DNA of 38,046 nt, taken from the NCBI GenBank assembly GCA_902772935.1, contig CACYCR010000146.1, forward strand, positions 1 through 38,046. The letters are read 5' to 3'. Position numbers and translations under genes: made by a program. Shown here one piece after another: positions 15,527-24,048 of the stretch (its first letter is position 1; each line of letters starts with the position of its first letter). The notes under the pieces were generated by a model. That model had not been told where the DNA came from and made no database searches. It was given only the letters and a program-made list of their open reading frames with translations. This stretch comes from Oscillospiraceae bacterium (GTDB lineage: Bacteria > Bacillota > Clostridia > Oscillospirales > Acutalibacteraceae).

Positions 15527-15594
15527 AAAAGGTACGGTTGAACCGTACCTTTTCAATATTATCATTTTCTTTTTGTTCTTCGCTGCATGCAGAT
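15527..15594 (-). terminator. aquaporin terminator within direct repeat unit a2
   Basis: Second copy of the 15352-15420 unit. On the minus strand it starts at the aquaporin stop codon and carries the stem AAAAGGTACGG/CCGTACCTTTT (15553-15527), followed by T. It therefore ends the aquaporin transcript. Confidence 0.75.
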
Positions 15595-16263
15595 TTAGGC
15601 TTCTTTCTTGCCTGCGAGGAGCTTGTATACCAGTGCCGCAAGTACACCGCCGACCAGGGGCGCCACGATGAACACCCAAACGTTGGCAAGTGCGTCGCCG
15701 CCGACGAGCAGCGCCGGGCCGAAGGAACGCGCCGGGTTGACGGACGTGCCGGTGAAGTGGATGCCGAAGATGTGAACGAGGGTCAGGGAAAGACCGATCA
15801 CAAGGCCGGCAACGGAGCCGTTTTCGATTTTGCTTGTGACACCGAGAATGGCGATGACGAAGATGAAGGTCAGAACGCATTCGATGATGAGCGACGGCAG
15901 GATCTCGCCGTTGTAAAGGCCGTTGGTGCCGAGACCGCTGCTCGGACCGAGCAGACCGCGCAGTGCTGCAGCACCGGCGATCGCGCCGACGAACTGCGCG
16001 ACAATGTAGCCGAAGAAGTCACCGACAGACATTTTGCCGCTGACAAGCATGGCGATGGATACCGCAGGGTTGATGTGGCAGCCGGAGATGTTGCCGATGG
16101 AGTACGCCATGGCGACGATCACAAGACCGAACGCAAGTGCCGTCAGGAAATAGGCGGCGTTGGGTTCCGCTGTGCAGCCGAGCGCGGCGGCGGTTCCGCA
16201 GGCAACAAAGACCAGTACGAATGTACCGATGCATTCTGCAAGATACTTTTTGATGGATTGCAT
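15595..16263 (-). CDS. aqpZ: aquaporin Z-type water channel
   Basis: A 222-residue MIP-family channel with six membrane helices and two half-helices, each with its NPA motif: N65-P-A in HINPAVSI and N176-P-A-R in TSVNPARSFGPAL. The selectivity filter positions, aligned by eye to E. coli AqpZ, are Phe 45 (LAFGL), His 164 (LVHIFGI), Thr 173 and Arg 179. This F/H/T/R set is the water-specific type, not the wider glycerol-facilitator type. AAGGAGG precedes the start at 16263. It has its own TTGACA promoter and a short hairpin (GGACGAGCTCTCGTCC) in the leader. It is monocistronic and ends in the repeat-borne terminator. Confidence 0.93.
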   Translation of the reverse strand: MQSIKKYLAECIGTFVLVFVACGTAAALGCTAEPNAAYFLTALAFGLVIVAMAYSIGNISGCHINPAVSIAMLVSGKMSVGDFFGYIVAQFVGAIAGAAALRGLLGPSSGLGTNGLYNGEILPSLIIECVLTFIFVIAILGVTSKIENGSVAGLVIGLSLTLVHIFGIHFTGTSVNPARSFGPALLVGGDALANVWVFIVAPLVGGVLAALVYKLLAGKKEA

Positions 16264-16324
16264 AAATAATCCTCCTTATTTTTGGACGAGAGCTCGTCCG
16301 GATTTCGGGAATCCTCCCAATAAA

Positions 16325-16353
16325 ATAGTAGCACAAAAGAATCGGCTTGTCAA
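16325..16353 (-). promoter_or_regulatory. housekeeping promoter of aqpZ
   Basis: Minus strand: TTGACA (16353-16348), 17 bp, TACTAT (16330-16325). The leader to the start at 16263 is about 55 nt and contains the hairpin GGACGAGCTCTCGTCC. Confidence 0.82.
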
Positions 16354-16365
16354 TCCCAATCCCGG

Positions 16366-16405
16366 AAGAAAACGGCGGCGGACCAGCCGTGCAGTCCGCC
16401 GCCGT
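16366..16405 (-). terminator. terminator of the Cys/Gly-rich small gene
   Basis: Minus strand: ACGGCGGCGGAC (16405-16394) with GTCCGCCGCCGT (16383-16372), followed by TTTTCTT. It lies 13 bp after the stop codon at 16419. Confidence 0.8.
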
Positions 16406-16418
16406 CGATGCTGAAAAC

Positions 16419-16568
16419 TCAGCAGCCGCAGCCGTTGTTGTTGCCGCCGCAGCCACAGCCGCAGCCGTTTCCGCTGCCGAGGATGCCCTCGTTATTGAAG
16501 AGGAAGAGCAGAAGGATCACGATCAGCCAGGTGCAGCAGTTCGTGCCGAACAAACCGTTATTACACAT
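16419..16568 (-). CDS. tiny membrane protein with Cys/Gly-rich tail
   Basis: A 49-residue product: MCNNGLFGTNCCTWLI, then a run of hydrophobic residues (VILLLFLFNN) making one membrane helix, and a tail GNGCGCGCGGNNNGCGC. It has a strong GGAGG 9-10 nt before the ATG and its own terminator, so it is a real gene despite its size. Similar short proteins with one helix and a repeated Gly/Cys/Asn tail occur in Clostridia and Bacilli and are often annotated as spore-associated (YjcZ/CotJ-like naming), but I cannot confirm the family. The alternating Cys could bind metal or cross-link. The upstream extension of the frame to 16703 lacks a ribosome site. Confidence 0.7.
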   Translation of the reverse strand: MCNNGLFGTNCCTWLIVILLLFLFNNEGILGSGNGCGCGCGGNNNGCGC

Positions 16569-16637
16569 TCGAAAGAACCTCCTTTTTGCAGGCCGGAGCA
16601 AACGCGTTTCCGCGCTTTCTCCATCCCTTACAGTTTC

Positions 16638-16666
16638 AGTATACGCGCAGATGCCGAAGATGTGAC
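16638..16666 (-). promoter_or_regulatory. possible promoter of the Cys/Gly-rich small gene
   Basis: Minus strand: GTCACA (16666-16661), 17 bp, TATACT (16643-16638). It is weaker than the other promoters in the window, and a sporulation sigma factor cannot be ruled out. Confidence 0.4.
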
Positions 16667-16712
16667 AGCGGGAAAAGGGAATGAACAGTACGGTTTTGGG
16701 CATGAAAAAGGC

Positions 16713-16741
16713 TTGCTTGTTTTACCGGTTCATGGTATAAT
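16713..16741 (+). promoter_or_regulatory. promoter of the secreted propeller gene
   Basis: TTGCTT (16713-16718), 17 bp, TATAAT (16736-16741) with TGG just before it (extended -10). The start codon at 16770 is about 22 bp past the expected start of transcription. Confidence 0.75.
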
Positions 16742-16769
16742 AAAAGCAATCTCAACAGGAGGCGATTCT

Positions 16770-18293
16770 ATGCGACAGATCTTATTGAAAGTGCTCACGT
16801 TTTTTTCGGCAATTATCATGCTGTTCACCAGCCCCTGCGGTGCAATCCGTCAGCCGCTCGCAGCAAAATTCTGTCCTGCTTATTACGGCGCGCCCGCAGT
16901 CAGTAAACCGCTTGCCGCCACCGCCGTGCCGCAGCACCCCTTCCTTGCGCCCGAGGGCACCAACGGGATGCACGGCAACTCCTACAACTCCGGCACTTAT
17001 GATTACGTCGGACCGCTCGGCGTAAATCCGGTGGTCAAAAGCCGTTCGATGAATGTGTTCGGCGGTCTCGTTGCGACATTGATGTTTGACTCGAAGGGCC
17101 GCATCATGTGTATCTCGGGCAATGTGGTCGGTTTCCGGCTGCTGCTGCTTGACGCCGAAACGCTGGAAATTCTTGCAGAGACTCGCTTGCCGCAGCGGCA
17201 GTCCACGCGCGAGTTTTTCAAAACGTTTGATTTCAGCAAGATCTCCAACGACACCTCCGGCGGTGCGTACTGCCATCTGCTGGCGGGCGACCGTCCGATC
17301 ATCGGCAACTCCGACAATGTGATCCAGATTTTCTATGTGGATGAAAGCGGAAAAAAGCCCGAATGGAAGATCGAAAAAGAATATGACCTGCAGCCGTATC
17401 TCGAGGACGGTGCGTTCATCACGGATGCGATTCCCGATTTTGACGGCAACATCTGGTTCGTGACCCGCCCGGGTGACGTCGGCTTTGTAGACGCGCAGAC
17501 CGGCGCGGTGAAGGTGATGCGCCTGGAAAACGAGGAGATTCAGAACACACTTGCCGTGTGTGCGGACGGTGTTTACATTGTCTCCGACCACGCCATGTAC
17601 CGCTTCGACATTGTGGACGGCAAACCCGCCTATACCTGGCGGACGGCATACGACCGCGGCGTGGCGACCAAACCCGGCGCGATCAATCAGGGCAGCGGCA
17701 CCACACCGTCGCTGTTGGATGTGCCGTGCAGCGACGGCAGCATCCGCAAGCTGTGCGCCATCACGGACAACGCGGATGAACGCGTGAACCTTGTGGTGTA
17801 TGATCGCGAAACAGGGGAGGCGATCGTGACCGAACCGCTGTTCGCCGCCGGCCGCAGTGTCAGCGAAAATTCCCTGATCGCGCACGGCCGCTCCTTCATC
17901 ATCGAAAACAACTATTCCGAAAGCGGCGCGGGCTTTTTGGAACGCAATCCGACCAGCGAACCGGGCGTGACCCGCATTGACATGAACGCCGACTGCACCG
18001 GCTGCGAGGTCGTCTGGGAAAGCGAAGAAGCCTCCGCAACCGTTGTGCCGAAGCTTTCCGCCGGCAACGGTCTTGTGTATTTGTATACGCGCGTGCAGAA
18101 CAAGGACATCCCGAAGTCCGCCGTCGCGTGGTACTTCACCGCCGTGGACTTTGAAACCGGCGAAACGGTCTATAAGGTCTTCACCGGCTGCGGGCGCAAC
18201 TGGAACAACAGCTACGGCCCCATCACCATCGGCCCGAACGGCAGCGCCTATGTCGGCGTGTTCAACGGTCTGATTTCGGTTTCGGATTCCTGA
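16770..18293 (+). CDS. secreted beta-propeller protein of unknown function
   Basis: A 507-residue exported protein. The signal peptide (LLKVLTFFSAIIMLFTSPCGA) ends near residue 25. The mature chain has repeated strand-turn units typical of PQQ/YncE-like propellers: LLLDAETLEILAE, FVDAQTGAVKVM, VVYDRETGEAIVT, AVDFETGETVYKV. There is also an N-terminal segment NGMHGNSYNSGTYDYVGPLG. No enzyme motif is seen; it may bind a ligand or partner outside the cell. AGGAGG at 16757 and the promoter at 16713 fix the start at 16770; the much longer open frame upstream runs against the small gene at 16419 and is rejected. A terminator follows at once. Confidence 0.82.
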   Translation: MRQILLKVLTFFSAIIMLFTSPCGAIRQPLAAKFCPAYYGAPAVSKPLAATAVPQHPFLAPEGTNGMHGNSYNSGTYDYVGPLGVNPVVKSRSMNVFGGLVATLMFDSKGRIMCISGNVVGFRLLLLDAETLEILAETRLPQRQSTREFFKTFDFSKISNDTSGGAYCHLLAGDRPIIGNSDNVIQIFYVDESGKKPEWKIEKEYDLQPYLEDGAFITDAIPDFDGNIWFVTRPGDVGFVDAQTGAVKVMRLENEEIQNTLAVCADGVYIVSDHAMYRFDIVDGKPAYTWRTAYDRGVATKPGAINQGSGTTPSLLDVPCSDGSIRKLCAITDNADERVNLVVYDRETGEAIVTEPLFAAGRSVSENSLIAHGRSFIIENNYSESGAGFLERNPTSEPGVTRIDMNADCTGCEVVWESEEASATVVPKLSAGNGLVYLYTRVQNKDIPKSAVAWYFTAVDFETGETVYKVFTGCGRNWNNSYGPITIGPNGSAYVGVFNGLISVSDS

Positions 18294-18308
18294 CGGTAAA
18301 ATAAGTGC

Positions 18309-18340
18309 AAAACCCTCTCCGGTAAACGGGGAGGGTTTTT
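18309..18340 (+). terminator. terminator of the secreted propeller gene
   Basis: Stem AACCCTCTCC (18311-18320) with GGGGAGGGTT (18328-18337), one G-T pair, and T run to 18340. Confidence 0.85.
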
Positions 18341-18424
18341 AAAAGTCAAATAATCATGAAAAAATGCGAAACTTTTTGAAAAATAAAGAAAACAAGAGCT
18401 ATTTTAAAAATTTGATTTTTGAAA

Positions 18425-18448
18425 GGTCAAATTTGATCTTTTTTGACC
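18425..18448 (+). promoter_or_regulatory. upstream CtsR operator
   Basis: On the minus strand GGTCAAA-3 nt-GATCAAA (18448-18432), the CtsR tandem heptad. A further GGTCAAA on the plus strand (18425-18431) is directly attached. The site touches the -35 box at 18449, so bound CtsR would block RNA polymerase. Confidence 0.85.
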
Positions 18449-18477
18449 TTTGAATATTCGGCGGTCTTGTGTATAAT
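18449..18477 (+). promoter_or_regulatory. promoter of the ctsR operon
   Basis: TTTGAA (18449-18454), 17 bp, TATAAT (18472-18477). It sits between two CtsR operators and transcription should begin near 18484. Confidence 0.8.
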
Positions 18478-18490
18478 AATAGACAGTGAA

Positions 18491-18513
18491 AGTCAAAGAA
18501 AGTCAAAGTCAAA
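18491..18513 (+). promoter_or_regulatory. downstream CtsR operator
   Basis: AGTCAAA-GAA-AGTCAAA (18491-18507), exactly the CtsR heptad direct repeat with 3-nt spacing, followed by a third overlapping AGTCAAA (18507-18513). It lies in the first 30 transcribed bases. Confidence 0.88.
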
Positions 18514-18586
18514 GAACAAACAGAACGACTTGTTGGACCTCGGACTTTCGGCAGAAATGCAAGACGAAAAAACAACAGGAATCGAG

Positions 18587-19048
18587 ATGAGTACCGTGAA
18601 TCTTTCCAATATGATTGCCCACATGATCTCGGAAATGATGGAAAACCAGGACGAGATCGAATTTCAGCGCAACACCATGGCGCAGAATCTCGGCTGTGTA
18701 CCCAGTCAGATCAACTATGTGCTCTCTTCGCGGTTTACCCCGGAGCGCGGCTATCTGGTGGAAAGCAAGCGCGGCGGCGGTGGCTGCATCAAGATCACCC
18801 GCGTGAATTTTTCAACGGGGACGCCGCTCATGCACGTGGTCAATGCCATCGGCGACAGCCTTGATGAAAAAACCTGCCGCAGTTACCTGGTCAACCTCGT
18901 CTACAGCGATCTGATCGAAAAGCGGGACGCTTCGCTGATCATGGCGGCGGCGGGCGACCCGGTGCTGAAGCTGATTGAACAGCCGCAGCGCGACCGCGTC
19001 CGCGCAGCCATCTGCAAACAGATGCTGCTGACGCTGCTGCACAGATAG
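18587..19048 (+). CDS. ctsR: CtsR, class III stress gene repressor
   Basis: A 153-residue heat-sensing repressor, the usual family length. It has an N-terminal winged helix (NLSNMIAHMISEMM, then a recognition region VPSQINYVLSSRF) and the glycine-rich wing R62-G-G-G-G-C-I that senses temperature and touches DNA. A C-terminal dimer and McsB-contact domain follows. It binds tandem (A/G)GTCAAA heptads, two sets of which flank its own promoter, so the operon is self-repressed. ATG 18587 follows AGGA; the longer frame from 18443 begins inside the operator and is not translated. It leads ctsR-mcsA-mcsB-clpC in the order known from Bacillus and Clostridia. Confidence 0.96.
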   Translation: MSTVNLSNMIAHMISEMMENQDEIEFQRNTMAQNLGCVPSQINYVLSSRFTPERGYLVESKRGGGGCIKITRVNFSTGTPLMHVVNAIGDSLDEKTCRSYLVNLVYSDLIEKRDASLIMAAAGDPVLKLIEQPQRDRVRAAICKQMLLTLLHR

Positions 19049-19113
19049 ATGGTCCCCATCCGTCCGAACTCCAAAACCAACCATCACAAATGATTCCCAG
19101 GGAGGTATGAATC

Positions 19114-19656
19114 ATGTTATGTCAAAACTGTAAAAAACAAGAAGCCACAACCCACATCAAGCGCGTCATCAACGGCGAGACCACCGAAAAACACCTTTGC
19201 ACCGACTGCGCAAAAAAACAGGGCTATGATTATGACGGCTTCTTTGATGATTTTTCATTGAGCATCCCCAACATCTTCTCCGGCTTCTTCTCCGATACGC
19301 CGCTCGCGCTTGCCGGATTGCGGCAGGATCGCTGTGCGACCTGCGGCAGCTCGTTCGACGAGATCATCCGCACCGGTATGGTCGGGTGCGCGGACTGCTA
19401 TGAACGCTTCTATGACCGGCTGCTGCCGTCCATCCAGCGGATCCACGGCCGCGCAAAACACGCCGGACGGATTCCGTACACCGTTGTGGACGACAAGCCA
19501 AAGGCGGCAGCGGACGAAAAACCGCAGGCAGAACCGACGACCGAAGAGAAGATCGCAACGCTGCAGGCGGAAATGCAAAAAGCCATTGAAGCCCAGAATT
19601 TCGAGCAGGCGGCTGTCCTGCGCGACAACATCAAGGCGCTGAAAGGAGAAGCATGA
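19114..19656 (+). CDS. mcsA: McsA, activator of the McsB arginine kinase
   Basis: A 180-residue zinc protein. Two pairs of Cys motifs form the metal sites: C3-x2-C6 with C29-x2-C32, and CATC near 73 with CADC near 92. Between them is a Phe-rich segment (GFFDDFSLSIPNIFSGFF). After a variable linker the C-terminus (about 143-178) is a UVR motif (MQKAIEAQNFEQAAVLRDNIKAL), the same kind found in ClpC. McsA binds and activates McsB and helps pass tagged proteins to ClpC. GGGAGG precedes ATG 19114. The mcsB start follows its stop by one base. Confidence 0.95.
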   Translation: MLCQNCKKQEATTHIKRVINGETTEKHLCTDCAKKQGYDYDGFFDDFSLSIPNIFSGFFSDTPLALAGLRQDRCATCGSSFDEIIRTGMVGCADCYERFYDRLLPSIQRIHGRAKHAGRIPYTVVDDKPKAAADEKPQAEPTTEEKIATLQAEMQKAIEAQNFEQAAVLRDNIKALKGEA

Positions 19657-19657
19657 G

Positions 19658-20665
19658 ATGAAACGCTATGAGACCCCGACAAGCAACGGTGACATCGTTC
19701 TGAGTACGCGGGTACGCCTTGCGCGCAACCTGAAGGACTATCCGTTCCCGGCACGGCTGGGCGTCGAAGACCGGGAAGCGGTCAACAATCTTGTCAAAGA
19801 CGCGCTGCTGACCGATGAAAACCGTGACAGCTTCGATTATATCCCAATGCAGACGCTGACCCCGGTGCAGGCGGTTTCCCTCGCGGAAAAGCACCTGATC
19901 AGCCCGGAGTTTGCCTCGGACAGCGCCGGCCGCGCCCTGATTCTTGCGAAGGATGAAGACGTGAGTATCATGCTCAACGAAGAAGATCACGTCCGTATCC
20001 AGGTCATCTATCCCGGCCTTGCGCTCGAGGACGCCTATGCCAGAGCGGAAGCCTTTGACAAAGCGCTTGAACAAAAGGCGGCGATTGCCTTTGACGAACG
20101 GCTCGGCTATCTGACGCAGTGCCCGACCAATCTCGGCACCGGACTGCGCGCCTCCGTGATGCTGCATCTGCCGGCACTTGCGCAAGGCGGAACCATGCGG
20201 CGGCTGTCAAGTACGATTGCAAAGCTCGGCCTGACCATCCGTGGCGCCCTCGGCGACGGCACACGGGCAGTCGGCGATATTTTCCAGCTCAGCAATCAGG
20301 TGACGCTCGGCATCAGCGAAACCGCAGCCATCCAGAATCTGAACGCCATCGCGCTGCAGATCATCGCGCAGGAAAAGAACGCCCGCGCCGCACTGCTGAA
20401 GGATGACGTCTTCATTGACCGGATCTGGCGCGCTTACGGGATTCTCAAAAGCGCCCATATGCTCTCCTGCAGTGAAATGACCGATCTGGTCTCACTGGTA
20501 CGCCTCGGCGCGGCGGAAGGCATTTTGGACATTCCGCTGGAAACGCTGAACCGTCTGCTCGTGGAGATGCAGCCGGCAACCATCAATGTTGCCGAAGGGC
20601 GGCGCTGCACGGCGGCCGAACGCGACGTCATCCGCGCAAAGGCTGTGAAAGACGCGCTTGCGTGA
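19658..20665 (+). CDS. mcsB: McsB, protein arginine kinase
   Basis: A 335-residue kinase of the phosphagen kinase fold. It phosphorylates arginine on CtsR and on damaged proteins, marking them for ClpC-ClpP. Recognisable are the ATP-binding STRVRLARNL (about 13-22), the acidic LNEEDHVRIQ segment, and LTQC155-P-T-N-L-G-T-G with the conserved reactive Cys. The C-terminal domain has GLTIRGALGDGTRA, the phosphoarginine-binding area. GAAAGGAGAA at the end of mcsA serves as ribosome site. The length and all main motifs are normal. A terminator-like hairpin follows directly, before clpC. Confidence 0.95.
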   Translation: MKRYETPTSNGDIVLSTRVRLARNLKDYPFPARLGVEDREAVNNLVKDALLTDENRDSFDYIPMQTLTPVQAVSLAEKHLISPEFASDSAGRALILAKDEDVSIMLNEEDHVRIQVIYPGLALEDAYARAEAFDKALEQKAAIAFDERLGYLTQCPTNLGTGLRASVMLHLPALAQGGTMRRLSSTIAKLGLTIRGALGDGTRAVGDIFQLSNQVTLGISETAAIQNLNAIALQIIAQEKNARAALLKDDVFIDRIWRAYGILKSAHMLSCSEMTDLVSLVRLGAAEGILDIPLETLNRLLVEMQPATINVAEGRRCTAAERDVIRAKAVKDALA

Positions 20666-20679
20666 CCTAAAAGTATCGT

Positions 20680-20712
20680 CGTCGCCGAAACCTTCTTTCG
20701 GCGGCGTTTTTT
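20680..20712 (+). terminator. terminator or attenuator inside the operon, before clpC
   Basis: An 11-bp stem CGTCGCCGAAA (20680-20690) with TTTCGGCGGCG (20696-20706), 5-nt loop, then TTTTTT (20707-20712). It is as good as any intrinsic terminator in the window yet lies within the mcsB-clpC spacer. Confidence 0.8.
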
Positions 20713-20748
20713 GAACCCCGGTTGCCCATACGAACCGCAGAGGACAAA

Positions 20749-20818
20749 CGGGAAACCCGGTCTGCCGCAGGGAAACGCACTGCGGCCCGGCGGCAGAGCC
20801 GTTGCCAAAAGGCAGACC
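20749..20818 (+). ncRNA. structured leader of clpC with competing hairpins
   Basis: Between the terminator and clpC the RNA can form GGTCTGCC (20759-20766) with GGCAGACC (20811-20818). Alternatively TCTGCCG (20761-20767) pairs with CGGCAGA (20791-20797), and CCGCAG (20765-20770) with CTGCGG (20780-20785). These use the same bases and exclude each other. The outer pairing ends 8 nt before the ribosome site of clpC. No promoter is obvious in the stretch 20713-20841. Confidence 0.5.
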
Positions 20819-20841
20819 TCTTGAAGAAAGGATTTGATGCT

Positions 20842-23304
<2,463 letters not shown>

Positions 23305-23313
23305 TAAAGGAAC

Positions 23314-23356
23314 GCAGTCGCTGCATCCGGGATGGGGTGCAGCGGCTGCATTTTAG
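23314..23356 (+). terminator. terminator of clpC
   Basis: A 15-bp stem (23314-23328 with 23335-23349), 6-nt loop, followed by the short T-rich stretch ATTTTAG. Confidence 0.75.
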
Positions 23357-23371
23357 TTTACGCGCGTACCT

Positions 23372-23473
23372 GCCGGGCCCCGCGCCCCTTGCACGGCTGC
23401 GCCGTGCCGGCGCCCGCCCCCCTGCGGGGGCGGGCGCGCGCTGCATTGCAGCGAAGGGGCGCGGGGCCTCGGC
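23372..23473 (+). repeat. cloverleaf element copy 3 (four-way-junction repeat)
   Basis: A perfect 15-bp closing stem GGCCCCGCGCCCCTT (23376-23390) with its partner 23454-23468, extended by GCCG/CGGC past a one-base bulge. Inside: arm 1 GCACGGC-TGC-GCCGTGC (23391-23407), arm 2 GCGCCCGCCCCC/GGGGGCGGGCGC with a CTGC loop (23410-23437), arm 3 CGCTGC-ATT-GCAGCG (23439-23453). It lies between the clpC terminator and the terminator of the opposite operon. Confidence 0.85.
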
Positions 23474-23487
23474 TGCCGACGCCTGTC

Positions 23488-23524
23488 CAAAAAGAGACGC
23501 CGTTCCCATTGCGGAAACGACGTC
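23488..23524 (-). terminator. terminator of the zapA-U32-deaminase operon
   Basis: Minus strand: GACGTCGTTTCC (23524-23513) with GGGAACGGCGTC (23507-23496), then TCTTTTT. It lies 8 bp past the stop of the deaminase gene. Confidence 0.85.
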
Positions 23525-23531
23525 TGTCAGT

Positions 23532-24029
23532 TCAGATTTTTCCTTCGTCAAGATCAATCACGATCTGACTGCGGTTTGGTTTGAGCTTGCGCAGCTTGAC
23601 GCCGGCGGCGTTGAACATGCGCTTTGATGCGCGGGTCATCGGGGTGTCGGCGTATTTGTCGGAAAGGTAAACGACCTCGCGGATGCCGCTCTGGATGATG
23701 GCCTTGGCGCATTCGTTGCAGGGGAAGAGCGCCACGTAAATGCGGCAGCCGGAAAGATTTGCGCCGGCGTTGTTGAGAATGGCGTTCAGCTCCGCGTGGC
23801 AGACATAGGGGTACTTGGTGTCATAGGCGTCGCCCTCGCGTTCCCACGGAAATTCGTCGTCATCACAGCCGATCGGAAAGCCGTTGTAACCGACGGACAT
23901 GATCTTATTGTGGTCGTTGACAATGCAGGCGCCGACCTGCGTGTTGGGGTCTTTGCTGCGGTACGAGGACAGCAGAGCGATCCCCATGAAGTATTCGTCC
24001 CAGGAAAGGTAGTCTGTACGTTTTGCCAT
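23532..24029 (-). CDS. deoxycytidylate (dCMP) deaminase
   Basis: A 165-residue zinc enzyme converting dCMP to dUMP, the precursor of dTMP. The zinc site is complete: H78-A-E80 in [10 protein letters not shown] and P103-C104-N-E-C107. The substrate loop [14 protein letters not shown] and VGYNGFPIG match ComEB/dCMP deaminases. An insert after this ([18 protein letters not shown]) is common in the family. The start is taken at 24029, because AAGGAG is 7 nt ahead of it but only 1 nt from the ATG at 24035. It is the last gene of the operon with zapA and the U32 gene, 20 bp behind the latter. Confidence 0.93.
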   Translation of the reverse strand: MAKRTDYLSWDEYFMGIALLSSYRSKDPNTQVGACIVNDHNKIMSVGYNGFPIGCDDDEFPWEREGDAYDTKYPYVCHAELNAILNNAGANLSGCRIYVALFPCNECAKAIIQSGIREVVYLSDKYADTPMTRASKRMFNAAGVKLRKLKPNRSQIVIDLDEGKI

Positions 24030-24048
24030 ATGCATGCTCCTTTTCTTT

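Noticed and set aside
15339..15689. 116-codon minus-strand frame with repeated ACSEEQKENDN...KVRFxRTF peptide
   Set aside because: The peptide repeat is the translation of a duplicated non-coding unit with hairpins; it overlaps the aquaporin end and has no ribosome site of its own.
15127..16269. 380-codon plus-strand frame across the repeat cluster and opposite the aquaporin gene
   Set aside because: It reads through the cloverleaf and module B repeats and is antisense to a clear aquaporin; no ribosome site.
16347..16769. 141-codon upstream extension of the secreted propeller gene
   Set aside because: The promoter, AGGAGG and signal peptide fix the start at 16770, and the extension overlaps the small gene and aquaporin promoter on the other strand.
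20722..20841. 40-codon N-terminal extension of ClpC
   Set aside because: ClpC proteins begin at MYKFTGFTEKA, the ribosome site is directly before 20842, and the extension coincides with the structured leader.
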